This document shows positions 22,301 to 29,267 of a stretch of DNA of 64,000 nt, piece after piece. Origin of the DNA: Astropecten irregularis (taxonomy: Eukaryota > Echinodermata > Asteroidea > Paxillosida > Astropectinidae); NCBI GenBank assembly GCA_963971285.1, contig OZ020249.1:10962256-11026255 (forward strand), given 5' to 3'. The stretch's first letter is position 1; each line of letters opens with the position of its first letter. A model generated the notes under the pieces. That model was not told the origin of the DNA. It was given only the letters and a program-made list of their open reading frames with translations, and did not search any database. The translations under genes and the position numbers were made by a program.

Positions 22301-23548
22301 CGGCCAGCATGAAACCGTTTTGTAAGATTTCGCAGCCATGAGAAAATTTCTCAATGGTTGAGTTTTTTTCAGCGTAATGTGAAAAGGCCTAAAGTGTGAC
22401 TGCTGTTCTGTGACCTTTACCAATCATGTATTATACCTTGAATATTCGGATCAATCTATTCTATGGCATCCTCACCTGCTGTAGAGTGTGGTATTCTTCC
22501 AAGTGCTCAATTTTGGAGATAGCATTCTTGTCTAGGATGAGGGTAGTACAGGAATCTGGGGCTGCATCTTCTGTAGTCTGCCTGACTCTGTCTAGTCTCT
22601 TCAAGCCACGCTCCGACAGATCAACGATCACCATGTTCTCTGAAAGTGAAAGAACAAAATTGTGGCACACGTAGGATTTGACGGTTACTTTGCCAACAGT
22701 TCATATGTATGTGGTGCAGCAACATTTAGGTTTGGATTTCACGAAGCCCTAAGACCAAGCAGTGTTGGAGTAGAGTCCTCAGATCAGAGTACTCGATCTG
22801 AGTACTTCAATGTCTGAGTACTGGGCCGAGTCCGGGAACATTGCTGCCGAGTCTATAGTCCTAAGTATCGAGTCTGAGTACATTCAAAGTCGAGTACCGG
22901 GCCGAGTCCGAGTACTAAAGTCCAAGTCCGCGTCCGAGTGCAATACCAACGCACAGTGCAAACAAATCCACAAAGATTTTTTTTATAATTGGATGTTGAT
23001 CATGTTGTGCCACTCTTCTCAGAAATTAATGTTTTTCAAACCTTGCAAATGACACTGTGCTGCTTACTCCATTTGATACTAAACTCCCGACGATACTTAT
23101 ACTCATGGGAAATCGGCAAAATTATCAACCGTGAAATTGTAACGGAAATGAAATTTGCACTAAATGGTCAATTACTCCCAAAATTTGAGTACATGGAATC
23201 GAGTACGGGCCAAGCACATTTATTTTCAAGTACTTTTTATCGAGTACGGGCCAAGTACATTTTATTTTTGAGTACTTTTAAGCGAGTGCGGGCCGAGTAT
23301 TTGTCTGTACTCGAGTTGTACTCGAGTATCATACTCCAACATGTCCAACACTGCAATCAATTGTTGGTCCTTGGTTGGCTACACACATGATAAACGATTC
23401 TAAGACTTGTCAGATAACGATATATCACGATAAAAGATTCTATACATGCAATTATCCTACCTTCTATTCGACCGTCCTGATCAAAAAGCTCCACCGATTT
23501 CTGATGGCTAATCGCATCAAAAAACATAAAACTCCCAACCGTCTCCAT
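4188..23548 (-). CDS. CEP97: CEP97 (centrosomal protein 97), N-terminal half, eight exons
   Basis: CEP97 is a leucine-rich repeat protein that pairs with CP110 at the distal end of centrioles and restrains cilium formation. Eight exons with GT-AG borders join in phase (23461-23548, 22476-22639, 21521-21679, 19760-19861, 12827-12940, 10033-10121, 8148-8231, 4188-4302) to about 305 residues. Hallmarks matching vertebrate CEP97 include [92 protein letters not shown] and [15 protein letters not shown]. These are the LRRs and the LRR cap. Human CEP97 is about 865 residues, so the coiled-coil/IQ half is missing from the window or was not found. The start at 23548 (METVGS) was chosen; an in-frame ATG at 23563 is the alternative. 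The introns are full of MITEs and SINEs. Confidence 0.93.
4456..4538 (-). repeat. SINE-B (tRNA-like head)
   Basis: The minus strand shows a tRNA-like fold with B box GGTTGTGGGTTCGAATCCC. The same unit on the plus strand is at 33100-33180. Both sit in introns and share 'gtctgcactagtaagcagg'. A free-standing tRNA gene is less likely because of this duplication and the absence of a clean acceptor stem. Confidence 0.65.
4544..4725. repeat. MITE-1 copy, left end truncated
   Basis: The right end (AGTATGATACTACCTTTAA) and the interior match MITE-1. The left end stops at the SINE-B unit. Confidence 0.7.
4726..5754. other. CEP97 intron, no further feature recognised
   Basis: No exon, RNA gene or named repeat was seen. 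Short frames here have no recognisable similarity. There is a degenerate patch around 5100-5250 and 5560-5640 ('ggcggactagtcaaacctgt', 'ggcgggctagtg') that could be a diverged repeat. Confidence 0.4.
5755..5898 (+). repeat. Dispersed repeat R2
   Basis: About 140 bp closely matches 12303-12448 ('tgtggttgcgtcagaagga', 'gaaggtagatgcggcaac'). The type is unknown. Both copies lie in CEP97 introns. Confidence 0.7.
5899..6885. other. CEP97 intron, nothing recognised
   Basis: There are short frames only. A 96-residue frame at 6462-6752 has no recognisable similarity, splice context or repeat counterpart in the window. Confidence 0.4.
6886..7034. mobile_element. MITE-19 (GGTCGATTTCATGAAGCC family)
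   Basis: The imperfect inverted ends are GGTCGATTTCATGAAGCC and its complement, with internal mirrored 'cctacgatcaattgtaact' and 'tacgattgatagtaagttac'. Related copies lie at 49059-49185 (split by the Polinton) and 62237-62379. Confidence 0.75.
7277..7639. mobile_element. MITE-1, full-length copy
   Basis: It is flanked by TTAA on both sides, with inverted ends AAAGGTAGTATCATACTTTG and complement. The interior carries a 'gatcttttaaaagatc' palindrome and 'actgttttctcaaaaagtgg', which mark the family. It is 363 bp with no transposase. The TTAA duplication is like piggyBac-type elements, but the CCC terminus typical of piggyBac is absent. Confidence 0.85.
7915..7995. mobile_element. MITE-1, internally deleted copy
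   Basis: This is an 81-bp element consisting of little more than the two inverted ends, each abutting TTAA. It shows how small these elements become. Confidence 0.8.
8148..8231 (-). CDS. CEP97: CEP97 exon 7
   Basis: It is 84 bp and encodes [20 protein letters not shown] then YAITQKE, with donor AAG|GTACAT. It joins exon 8 in phase 2, giving QKESLKGEW as in vertebrates. Confidence 0.92.
8232..9425. other. CEP97 intron; MITE-2 end fragment at 9225-9309
   Basis: A MITE-2 right-end fragment is present ('gtgagtgctgttctgtgacc'-like sequence followed by ATCATGTATTATATACC). The rest shows T-rich and A-rich low complexity and no exon. Confidence 0.5.
9426..9871. mobile_element. MITE-3, second mariner-like copy
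   Basis: Its ends (TAGGGTGTCCCCAAAAAAA and TTTTTGGGACACCCTG) and TA flanks match the element at 2777-3215. The interiors align along the full length with the same palindromic 'accatgtagaatt' arms. Confidence 0.85.
10033..10121 (-). CDS. CEP97: CEP97 exon 6
   Basis: It is 89 bp, with acceptor TTCTCAACAG, and encodes [20 protein letters not shown] then VIMATSSLD. The vertebrate counterpart reads [17 protein letters not shown]. The donor (CT|GTATCC) is weak but keeps the frame into exon 7. Confidence 0.88.
10467..10866. mobile_element. MITE-1 copy
   Basis: It runs from TTAATACGGTACTATCATAC to a right TTAA at 10863-10866. A partial second copy begins at that same TTAA ('aaaggtgcatgtgcagtatc'). 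Confidence 0.75.
11042..11405. mobile_element. MITE-2 copy with a MITE-1-type left end
   Basis: The left end reads TTAAAGGTAATATCATACTT (MITE-1), but the interior and right end ('tcaaaatcattcttcatg', 'atcatgtattttatatgtac') are MITE-2. Both sides abut TTAA. It appears chimeric or intermediate between the two families. Confidence 0.75.
11868..12140 (-). repeat. SINE-D (tRNA-derived)
   Basis: In minus-strand sense it has a tRNA-like head with B box GGGTTCAAGTCC, then 'ggattgggtattcagtcc', 'ggggttttcctcccacc' and a tail at an ATT microsatellite. A copy in the other orientation lies at 62450-62712, matching end to end. It splits an older palindromic repeat whose arms ('atctttatcgaagg', 'ccttcgataaagat') flank it at about 11808 and 12180. 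Confidence 0.85.
12303..12448 (+). repeat. Dispersed repeat R2, second copy
   Basis: It is a direct match over about 140 bp to 5755-5898. Confidence 0.7.
12506..12740. mobile_element. MITE-7 (CCAATTTCATAGAG family)
   Basis: The inverted ends are GGGGCCAATTTCATAGAGCT and the complement (CTATGAAATTGGTCC). The interior 'gctaagcatgacat' and 'ggtggtttgttttattgggc' occurs again at 15172-15322, 38349-38951 and 43068-43165. Confidence 0.8.
12827..12940 (-). CDS. CEP97: CEP97 exon 5 (LRR)
   Basis: It is 114 bp, phase 0 at both ends, and encodes [20 protein letters not shown] ... [14 protein letters not shown]. The intron before it is about 6.8 kb and is almost entirely transposons. Confidence 0.94.
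13010..13258 (+). repeat. Minisatellite (GCCTAGCCAGGCCCAGCC units)
   Basis: About seven imperfect tandem units of roughly 30-35 bp built from 'ggcccagcctttgaaaagcc'. It sits beside CEP97 exon 5 in the preceding intron, about 70 bp from the exon. Confidence 0.85.
13529..14220. mobile_element. MITE-10 / foldback element (CTAACCCCCGTTTCAGAC)
   Basis: The ends CTAACCCCCGTTTCAGACA and TGTCTGAAACGGGGGTTAG are perfect inverted repeats. The inner part has further 'gtttcagaca' and 'gcgacgtctgaaacg' motifs. It is 692 bp with no coding region. It is similar in style, not sequence, to the 1.1 kb element at 49761-50874. Confidence 0.8.
14585..14785. mobile_element. MITE-6 (ACACGGGTTTACACTTCG), double unit
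   Basis: It is two consecutive hairpin-like units, each holding 'aacttcaaaacgaggcact' and 'cgcatgcgcacttttcgaag', bounded by inverted ACACGGGTTTACACTTCG ends. A near-identical double unit sits inside the Polinton at 61288-61487. Confidence 0.85.
14792..15152. mobile_element. MITE-5 (GGGTCTGTCCACACTAATGG)
   Basis: The inverted ends GGGTCTGTCCACACTAATGG and complement have a 4-bp direct flank AGAG on both sides (14788-14791 and 15153-15156). It lies immediately beside MITE-6. A larger relative is at 41276-42075. Confidence 0.85.
15172..15322 (+). repeat. MITE-7 fragment
   Basis: It is the right part of the MITE-7 family ('ggtggtttgttttattgggc', 'gctctatgaaattg'). Confidence 0.7.
15700..16087 (+). 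repeat. SINE-A composite (tRNA-derived, tandem heads)
   Basis: A leader ('tcctctttgagtgatctccc', 'atgatccttgggcattgg') precedes a tRNA-like head with A box 'tggctcagttggtagagc' and B box 'ggttcgaatctcactcc'. A second tRNA-like head follows ('ggttcgaatcccgctcc'). The same leader, head and 'cagtcagtttccc' tail recur at 19905-21010, 36780-37045 and 45338-45455. Confidence 0.8.
16135..16540. mobile_element. MITE-17 (GGGCCACTGATTTCC), TA flanked
   Basis: The inverted ends GGGCCACTGATTTCC and GGAAAATCATTGGCCC are flanked by TA on both sides. The interior holds 'cggtttcagactg'-type stretches and no open frame of note. It is nested in a MITE-1. Confidence 0.75.
16561..17129. other. CEP97 intron, nothing recognised
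   Basis: No exon or named repeat was seen. A poly-T run lies at 16908-16922. Confidence 0.45.
17130..17335 (+). repeat. MITE-2 fragment
   Basis: 'gaccgaaacagtgttgacc', 'ttggggtaagaccaaaaac' and 'aaagtgtgagtgctgttc' match the MITE-2 interior. Neither terminus is intact. Confidence 0.65.
17887..18000 (-). repeat. SINE-A fragment, minus strand
   Basis: In minus sense the tRNA-like B box (GGTTCGATTCCCGCTC) is followed by 'agtcaatttttctgtg' and the 'caagggaaagtgac' tail. Confidence 0.7.
18195..18345 (+). repeat. Dispersed repeat R1, second copy
   Basis: It is the inverted counterpart of 3830-3985. It encodes the same short peptide pattern ([28 protein letters not shown]) but no hammerhead-like motif follows it here. 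Confidence 0.6.
18549..18686. mobile_element. MITE-18 (GGCCGATTTCAT)
   Basis: The inverted ends GGCCGATTTCATTTAAAGC and its imperfect complement (ACGTTTTATGAAATCGGCC) enclose mirrored 'ctctgcgacgcgtcgcaac'. It is about 138 bp. Confidence 0.7.
19205..19442. mobile_element. MITE-4 copy with TA flanks
   Basis: GGGCGTTTACGAAACGGAGG at the left and the complement at the right (TTTCTTAAACGCCC) have TA on both sides. The interior is shared with 3248-3501. Confidence 0.85.
19760..19861 (-). CDS. CEP97: CEP97 exon 4 (LRR)
   Basis: It is 102 bp, phase 0 at both ends, with acceptor TTTTTTCAG and donor AAG|GTAAG. It encodes [20 protein letters not shown] ... LVNLK, one leucine-rich repeat. Confidence 0.93.
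19905..20305 (+). repeat. SINE-A copy with Penelope-like scrap
   Basis: The tRNA-like head ('agggctggataggtcagtcg') and the 'gagtcagtttccctttatgg' tail are followed by the composite's leader ('gcatcctctttgaatgatcc'). The piece 20064-20125 ('aggctttgcatggtgac', 'ggtttgcggaaacaccatg') matches the Penelope-like arms at 31683 and 32530. Confidence 0.65.
20311..20857. mobile_element. MITE-12, foldback element with 3-bp TTA flanks
   Basis: The inverted ends AGGCCGATTCATACTCGCTG and complement (CGCAGCGAGTATAAACCAGCCT) are flanked by TTA on both sides, the size of duplication used by PIF/Harbinger elements. The interior is rich in 'tgcgtacac' and 'gcgcactgcgtac' subrepeats. It splits a SINE-A composite whose continuation is at 20858-21010. 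Confidence 0.8.
20858..21010 (+). repeat. SINE-A continuation
   Basis: It resumes the SINE-A leader interrupted by MITE-12 ('tagcggtgtgtgagtggttt', 'accaaacgaacaaag') and the tRNA-like head ('gggctggatagctcag'). Confidence 0.7.
21121..21400 (-). repeat. SINE-C (tRNA-derived)
   Basis: In minus sense it reads from 'gggggcataggtggcaaag', through a B box 'gggttcgaatccggcctgg', to 'tctccgggttctccgg' and 'ggcgcccatgaatgcctg'. A full copy on the other strand is at 28674-28985. Length is about 280 bp. Confidence 0.85.
21521..21679 (-). CDS. CEP97: CEP97 exon 3 (LRRs)
   Basis: It is 159 bp, phase 0 at both ends, with acceptor TTGTGTAG and donor AAG|GTGAG. It encodes [16 protein letters not shown] ... 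[17 protein letters not shown] ... [12 protein letters not shown], almost residue for residue like vertebrate CEP97. Confidence 0.95.
21846..22441. repeat. MITE-2 copy split by MITE-13
   Basis: The left part ('gaggtcaaattttcacaagc') and the right part ('aaagtgtgactgctgttc', 'accaatcatgtattatacc') are contiguous in other copies. Here they are separated by MITE-13. The left end is truncated. Confidence 0.7.
21915..22374. mobile_element. MITE-13 (CGCTAAAAAAACTCTCAACC)
   Basis: Long inverted ends of about 60 bp (CGCTAAAAAAACTCTCAACC, 'attgagaaattctctcac') have the mirror at the right ('gagaaaatttctcaatgg'). The 106-residue frame inside has no recognisable similarity. Confidence 0.75.
22476..22639 (-). 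CDS. CEP97: CEP97 exon 2 (first LRR)
   Basis: The acceptor is CTTTCACTTTCAG and the donor is CAG|GTGAG. It encodes [15 protein letters not shown] ... [17 protein letters not shown], the first leucine-rich repeat. It enters in phase 1 and leaves in phase 0. Confidence 0.92.
22760..23353. mobile_element. MITE-14, hAT-like ends
   Basis: CAGTGTTGGAGTAGAGTC at the left and CCAACATGTCCAACACTG at the right resemble hAT termini. The inside is composed of 'gagtacgggccgagtac' and 'gagtctgagtac' subrepeats. I could not find a clean 8-bp target duplication, so the superfamily is tentative. It occupies most of CEP97 intron 1. Confidence 0.6.
23461..23548 (-). CDS. CEP97: CEP97 exon 1
   Basis: It encodes [11 protein letters not shown] and ends DGRIE in phase 1 at a GTAGG donor. 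The second codon of the next exon completes '[11 protein letters not shown]'. This N-terminal stretch is poorly conserved, so the start rests on the open frame. An upstream in-frame ATG at 23563 would add five residues. Confidence 0.75.
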
Positions 23549-23563
23549 AACTGAATATATCAC

Positions 23564-25140
23564 TTAACACACTCGCAAACACCATTCATGTACAATTATG
23601 CAAATGAGGTCAAAGTTCATTCACCGGCATGATGATAATTCAACAATGTGTGGGAAACTTTCAATACATGTATGTAAATCACAGACGACTGAGAGCTGTT
23701 GCATGAAAACTACATGCGGCACGTTCAATATATATGCGGCACAACACTGTATGGGCCTTTCTCCGTAGCATCTGACCACGCGCATAGGCCTATGTTCCAG
23801 GAAGGCAATTATAAAACTTTCTGGAATAGCAAAAGTAGGGCACACTTTAGTCATCGTCACGATATGGCTCGACCACCGGCAAAGGACTAGGTGAACAGAG
23901 CGATCCAAAATGTTGGAATAGGGGTGGCCAGTTTTGCAGCCGATTTCCTTTTTATGAATAATGAGTGGTAGGCCTAATAAGCATTTGACTACTGAATTTA
24001 ATGAGTTTACTCTGCAACAGGATATCTTTATTATCTTCTTCATGGGCATGTTAGCAGGAGGTAGAAGTGAAGTGCATGCTGTCTACAGTATGTGTCACAC
24101 ATTTGTCACTTGTACATAATCACCGGAGTACTTTAAAAACATTGCTCATTCTCATTATAAATGCAATTTCTCAAGTGATAATCAGGTCAACTGGCAATCA
24201 CCATTTTTCAGGACGGAATGTGAACCAAAATCCATGGAAATAATTCCTCAATTTGCAACAGATAATGATGGCGAAGGAAGGACCATTCTGATTTCATCTG
24301 CAATATTGAGTATTTAGTATTCAAGTTTATTCTGTATATAATGCCTATATCCCAGTAGCCCCGTCCCCCCCCAAAAAAAAATTGTGTCTAGCACCCCCCC
24401 ACCCCCCCCCAATTGAAAAACAAAAAATGCTGGTAATTGGGAAATACATGTAACTGGGTCTTTCCACAATTTCAGTTATTACCGACAATTACCAATTACT
24501 ATATGTATTAAGACAGCGAAAGCAAATATTAGAAGATGACGTCACGTGTGAAGGGTTTAGCCCCCCAAATATGTTGGACTGGCAGCCCCCCCCCCCAAAA
24601 AAAATAAATAAAATGTGGGCTCTTCTAGCCCCCCAAAATATTGGTTCTAGAACCGCGTCTAGTTACAGTCATCAATTAATATACATGCTGTATGTCTATG
24701 GGATTATTTCACAATGAAGTTGGGGATCAACTGTTTAGCCCAGTTTTCGAACTTCTATACATGTATACATGTACATGTTCTAGACAGAGTTTCGGGATTG
24801 CAGGCCATTTTGTCTCTTCTCTAAAAACCTGTCAAATTTCCGGTTCCTCTCTCAGAGTCCCTTGGACGTCGGTGGTTTACAAAGATAATAATAACCTCAG
24901 ACTGGAGGTTCAGGAACCATTACCTCATCCTGCCACCCAGTTGGCTCAGGTTCAAATCCCACCAGGGTCGTTGGTGAGTCATCACAGATTTATAATTACA
25001 GCAGTTGGGATTTCCTTCCAATTTTAAGATAGAGGTTTTTTTTTTTTTCATTTTTATCAACTTACCTGTCATTTGACATTGGGCCTACCTGGACTTGAAC
25101 TTGAGTCTTTACAACCATAAACCCTTTTATCTCAAACACC
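23564..25140. other. Upstream of CEP97; no gene recognised
   Basis: This presumably contains the CEP97 promoter, but no element can be assigned by eye. C-rich and A-rich low-complexity runs lie at 24358-24425 and 24565-24610, both inside stretches reading 'tagccccccaaa', which look like a small inverted repeat. A weak tRNA-like scrap ('caggttcaaatcccacc') is at 24945-24965. Confidence 0.4.
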
Positions 25141-25612
25141 TTTAAAGGGAGCATATTTGCAAGGCTTCCAAAGAAAACTAGACCTGTGTTTGTAGTTAAC
25201 AAACACTGAGCTGTTTCGCGTCATGTTTTAGAAAATATATATAATATATATAAAATTGACCCAGGACAGAGAAATAGTTTATCAGCGGTGTATTAATTGT
25301 CCTAAACAACTACCAGAAGCGTCGTCACTCATCCAACAGTACACGTATACAGATAGATGTACATACACACGGCCATGAAAAACACAGAAATGGCAGAGTC
25401 TACTATAGGCCAGCGCGCATAGTATGTATGGTTGTGCTTTTTGGCGGCGGAAACAGCAAAATGACTGATTTTCTAGGTTATCGTGCTACGTTTACGTGTA
25501 CACAATTGGCCCACTACTATGGATAGCCATATCAGCGGTCCAAAAAGTTCCAAAGCACGCGTTTTGTGTTATGTTTGACTCTAAATGGTTAAATTAATTA
25601 TTTAAAAAAATC

Positions 25613-25920
25613 AAAAATCAGTTGATGACGTCATCGTGACGTCACTTCGCACTAGGGATAAATAATATTTCCTACCTACCCACCAAGTTTCATTACGATC
25701 GGATATTCGCTTATATGTGTTTCTGGGAAAAAATGGCAAAATTTAATATTCAAAAATCGATAAAAAATCAGCCGATGACGTCATCGTGACGTCACTTCAC
25801 ATTTTGGATAGTAGTACCATTTCCTACCTACCCACCAAGTTTCAACGCCATCGGATATTCCCTTATATGTGAATATGAAAATCGGCTTTTTGATGATGTC
25901 ATCATGACGTCACACCTTTT
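25613..25920 (+). repeat. Diverged tandem repeat, about 152-bp unit
   Basis: Two clear consecutive units begin at the TGACGTCATCGTGACGTCAC motifs (25626, 25778). A third, weaker, begins near 25895. Each unit also carries 'cctacccaccaagtttca' and 'tcggatattc'. Confidence 0.7.
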
Positions 25921-26459
25921 TGGTAAATTGTGGCATATGCCTATAACTAACAAACATTAATACCGAAAGAATTTTGAAAATACGATTTGTCGTTCATGAG
26001 ATATAAAGAAAAGGTCCAAAAATTGAATAATTCGTATAAAATCACATGATGACGTCATCAACACGTGACTGTAATTTGTGTCTAGATAACACGTCCACAT
26101 ATACTTACATACCAAGTTTGAGCGGCATCGGACTTGCCTTTCCTGAGATAAAGAGCCTTAAAATTTGCACTTTTATGATGACGTAATTGTGCACGTGATG
26201 ACGTCACGATGACGTACTTACGCGGGACACTATTCGGGGTGGTGATCTAACTATGTGCCAAGTATGAAGTTGATCGGAATTCGCATAATGGTAGAAGTGA
26301 CTTGTAGAAAATCCCTGTGTTATGTCTATGGGAAAAAAGTGGAATAAAAAAAATAAAAAACTAGAGTTTATGGCTGTTGAAAACAGCACATAAGGCTTTT
26401 CCGCATATGATATAAATTACTTATCAATAAGAATTTTGTCACTAAAAACGAATTTCCCT

Positions 26460-27003
26460 AACATTATTTGCCTTTTGGTAAAATAATTATGATCATAGCT
26501 CTAACCACTTTTAAATGAGGAGCTACTTCCTGTTTGACCGGAAGTAGAGGTCACAGAGGTCAAGTTATGTGTCACAAAGAAATACCTTGCCAAACATTGA
26601 CTTTTGGTGAAAGAATCATGATCAAAGCTCTTACCACTTTTAAATGAGGAGCTACTTCCTGTTTGACTGGAAGTAGAGGACACAGAGGTCAAGCAATGTG
26701 TCACAAATGAAATACCTTGCCTAATATTGTCTTTTGGTGAAAGAATCATAATCATAGCTCTTATCACTTTTAAATGAGGAGCTACTTCCTGTTTGACCGG
26801 AAGTAGAGGTCACAGAGGTCAAGTAATGTGTCACAATGAAAGAACTTGCCTAACATTCACATTTGGTGAAAGAATCATGATCCTAGCTCTTACCACTTTT
26901 AAATGAGGAGCTACTTCCTGTTTGACCGGAAGTAGAGGTCACAGAGGTCAAGTAATTTGTCACAAAGAAAGACCCTGCCTAACAATCACTTTTGGTGAAA
27001 GAA
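26460..27003 (+). repeat. 129-bp tandem array, four copies
   Basis: The motif 'ttaaatgaggagctacttcc' recurs at 26511, 26640, 26770 and 26899, a period of 129-130 bp. Each unit contains the palindromic pair 'acttcctg...cggaagt' and 'ggtcacagaggtcaag'. The copies are only slightly diverged. Confidence 0.9.
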
Positions 27004-27363
27004 TCAACTTAATATCTCAAACCGTTGATTTTTTGTTGATTTTTAAAGATTTTGATTATTAAATTCAAATCGCTGGTCACATGACAACTGATGACGTCAT
27101 GATGGCGAAAAGTTTCGGCATACAACTACTCTATATGGACTTCCTTAAGACCAAGTTTGGTTAAGATTATTTGTTTAAAAGGGACCAAAGTGGCGTGTAG
27201 AATGCCCCTGTGTAAAGTCTATGGGAAATAAAAATGGAAGAAGAAGAAAAAAGAAAAAACAGAACAAAAAGAAAGGGTTTTCGCTTGCGCGGAAAACCCA
27301 AAAAAAAAATAAGAAAAAAAAAATAAGAAAAACAAAAGCTGTCTCGCTGCATGCGAAACAGCT

Positions 27364-27560
27364 AAATATTGAGTTTGAGACAGAAAATGGACTCAACATT
27401 TCGATAACAGTGCAATCAGTCACCATGGGAAATCTTGGTTCATCAGATGCTGCGTTTTTCAAGAAAATCAAAAATTTTCCAAAGATTGTTCGCCCAAATA
27501 ATGTTTGGAACAAACATAAAGGACACTACATGTATTACTTGAGTTGTTTTAGTAATAAAT
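27364..27560 (+). repeat. MITE-9 part
   Basis: 'attgagtttgagacagaaaa' through 'cataaaggacac' matches 965-1192 in inverse orientation. Confidence 0.7.
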
Positions 27561-27589
27561 CCCCTTTCACCAGTGTTCACTGGGTATGA

Positions 27590-27891
27590 CATTGTAAAGA
27601 TGGTGCTGGTAGAAACATACCGTTAAAATATTTCAACCTGAAATGCTGTATTTATCCAGAAATTAGTACAAATTTAACAAAGACCGAAAAACAGTTTTAA
27701 AGATCAAAAATAAAAGAGAAAAGATTTAAGAAATACTGTGGCCGTCTTTCACTGTTTTCTCAAAAAGTGGCCACCATATGGGACTGGAATTATCACAGAT
27801 GACTGTTATCATGGTTATTGTATACTTTGATATTTTCGCTCATGAATCTGTATAAATTTCTTTGACGAAAACCAAAGTATGATACCTTTAA
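27590..27891. repeat. MITE-1 copy, left end truncated
   Basis: It runs from 'aagatggtgctggtagaaac' through 'actgttttctcaaaaagtgg' to the right end 'caaagtatgataccttta'. Confidence 0.75.
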
Positions 27892-28673
27892 ATAACACGT
27901 TGTGATCATTTGGTCAATTTGTCAAGGGGCATGGCCTATTGGATCAGTGTATTGCAATCTGCATGCTGAACTAAATGGGTACGAAGACCACGCTGTGAAT
28001 ACAGGTAGAGTGTAGACATCAATGCAGTGTACTGTATACATCATGTATAAATGTAGCCACTAAAGACAAGCCAGTCGGCAGTTGCCTGTATCTACATTGT
28101 ATTACACGGTTAAACATAATCACTGACTTCCACTAAAGATTAAAGTGCTATTGGCAGCTTCCTCTCTAAACAATGATTGTTTGTGAAGATGGAGGGCGGA
28201 CGGACGGCCATTGAAGTTTTCTTGGCCATTCTTGTCTGCGGTGCCCCACCCACTTTGTGGAAATCAAACTAATTAATGTGTCCCTTTTATGACATACATT
28301 TCATGAATCACTGAAACGACTGAAATCATGACCACCGGTAAAAACAAGTAATTTGTGTAAATCAAACCTTTGAAAAGTATTGTGATTGTTTTTGACCAAC
28401 TTTGAGTGTATTACGTACATGTACAGTTCATGTTCATGTGCCTAGGTATGTAGTATCCACATGTACACTATGTAACAGTGGAAATCATCCATTTAAATTG
28501 CAAAAGTATCAATTAGTTTAAGTCCAAGTCTCTAAGATTTTACTCATATTTTACTCATGTAGGCCTATAGATCTGTTTATTTGATAATCATCAGAAGAGA
28601 ATGCCAGAATTGCAGGCATCATGAAAACATAAATCTAGGTAAGGTCAATCTATAAAAACAAACAAACAAACTT
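27892..28673. other. Intergenic, nothing recognised
   Basis: It lies between CEP97 and LANCL3. No exon, RNA gene or named repeat was seen. Confidence 0.45.
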
Positions 28674-28985
28674 GGGGGCATAGGTGGCAAATGCGTTAGG
28701 CACTCGCCTCTCACCAATGTGGGTTCGAATCCAGCCTGGGTCATATGTGACAAGAGTTGTGCGTTGGTTCTCTCCTATATATGCTACAAGGTTTTTTCTC
28801 CGGGTTCTCCGGTTTTCCTCCCTCCACAAAAATAAAATACTTTTGATCTCAGGCTGTACTCTGTGATCACAATGGGTTGATGTGGCTGGCAGCCAAGGGC
28901 GCCCATGAAAGCCTGCTACTCTCGATCACGTTGAAGTAGCATCCTTCGCAATTCAGCACCCCAGCTGCGAGTAAGGATGATTAGC
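28674..28985 (+). repeat. SINE-C, plus-strand copy
   Basis: The tRNA-like head has 'gggggcataggtggcaaatg' and B box 'gggttcgaatccagcctgg', then 'ctccgggttctccggttttc'. It ends in an ATT microsatellite. Confidence 0.85.
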
Positions 28986-29267
28986 CTCCCAAATTATTAT
29001 TATTATTACTATTCAACAAGAAAACAAATAATCAAAGAAACAAAATAACATACAAACAACCGGCCAATAAACAAACACAAAAATACAAATAAATAGGCGT
29101 AATACTTAAATCTACTATAATTAGAATACCATAGGTACTGAAAAGAGAACAAAGAAAAATTGAAAAGGGAAACTGACTACATTCAGTCAGTTTCCCTTGT
29201 GGTTATTTGATGATTACATTAATTAAAAAGCCAAATCCTCTTTGAGTGAAGACAGGTTAAGACTCGC

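Larger units (their letters stand above)
25211..27363. mobile_element. 2.15 kb element with AGCTGTTTCGC ends and TGACGTCA repeats
   Basis: The left end AGCTGTTTCGC and the right end GCGAAACAGCT are inverted. On either side are pieces of a MITE-9 (25143-25185 and 27364-27560), so this looks like an insertion. The interior is built from diverged tandem units carrying 'gatgacgtcatcgtgacgtc' and 'ccaccaagtttcattacgatc', and a 129-bp array. Two similar unit ends occur, near 26296-26400 and 27195-27300 ('cttgtagaaaatccctgtg', 'gtctatgggaaa', then A-rich). No protein is encoded. The class is unknown. Confidence 0.55.
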
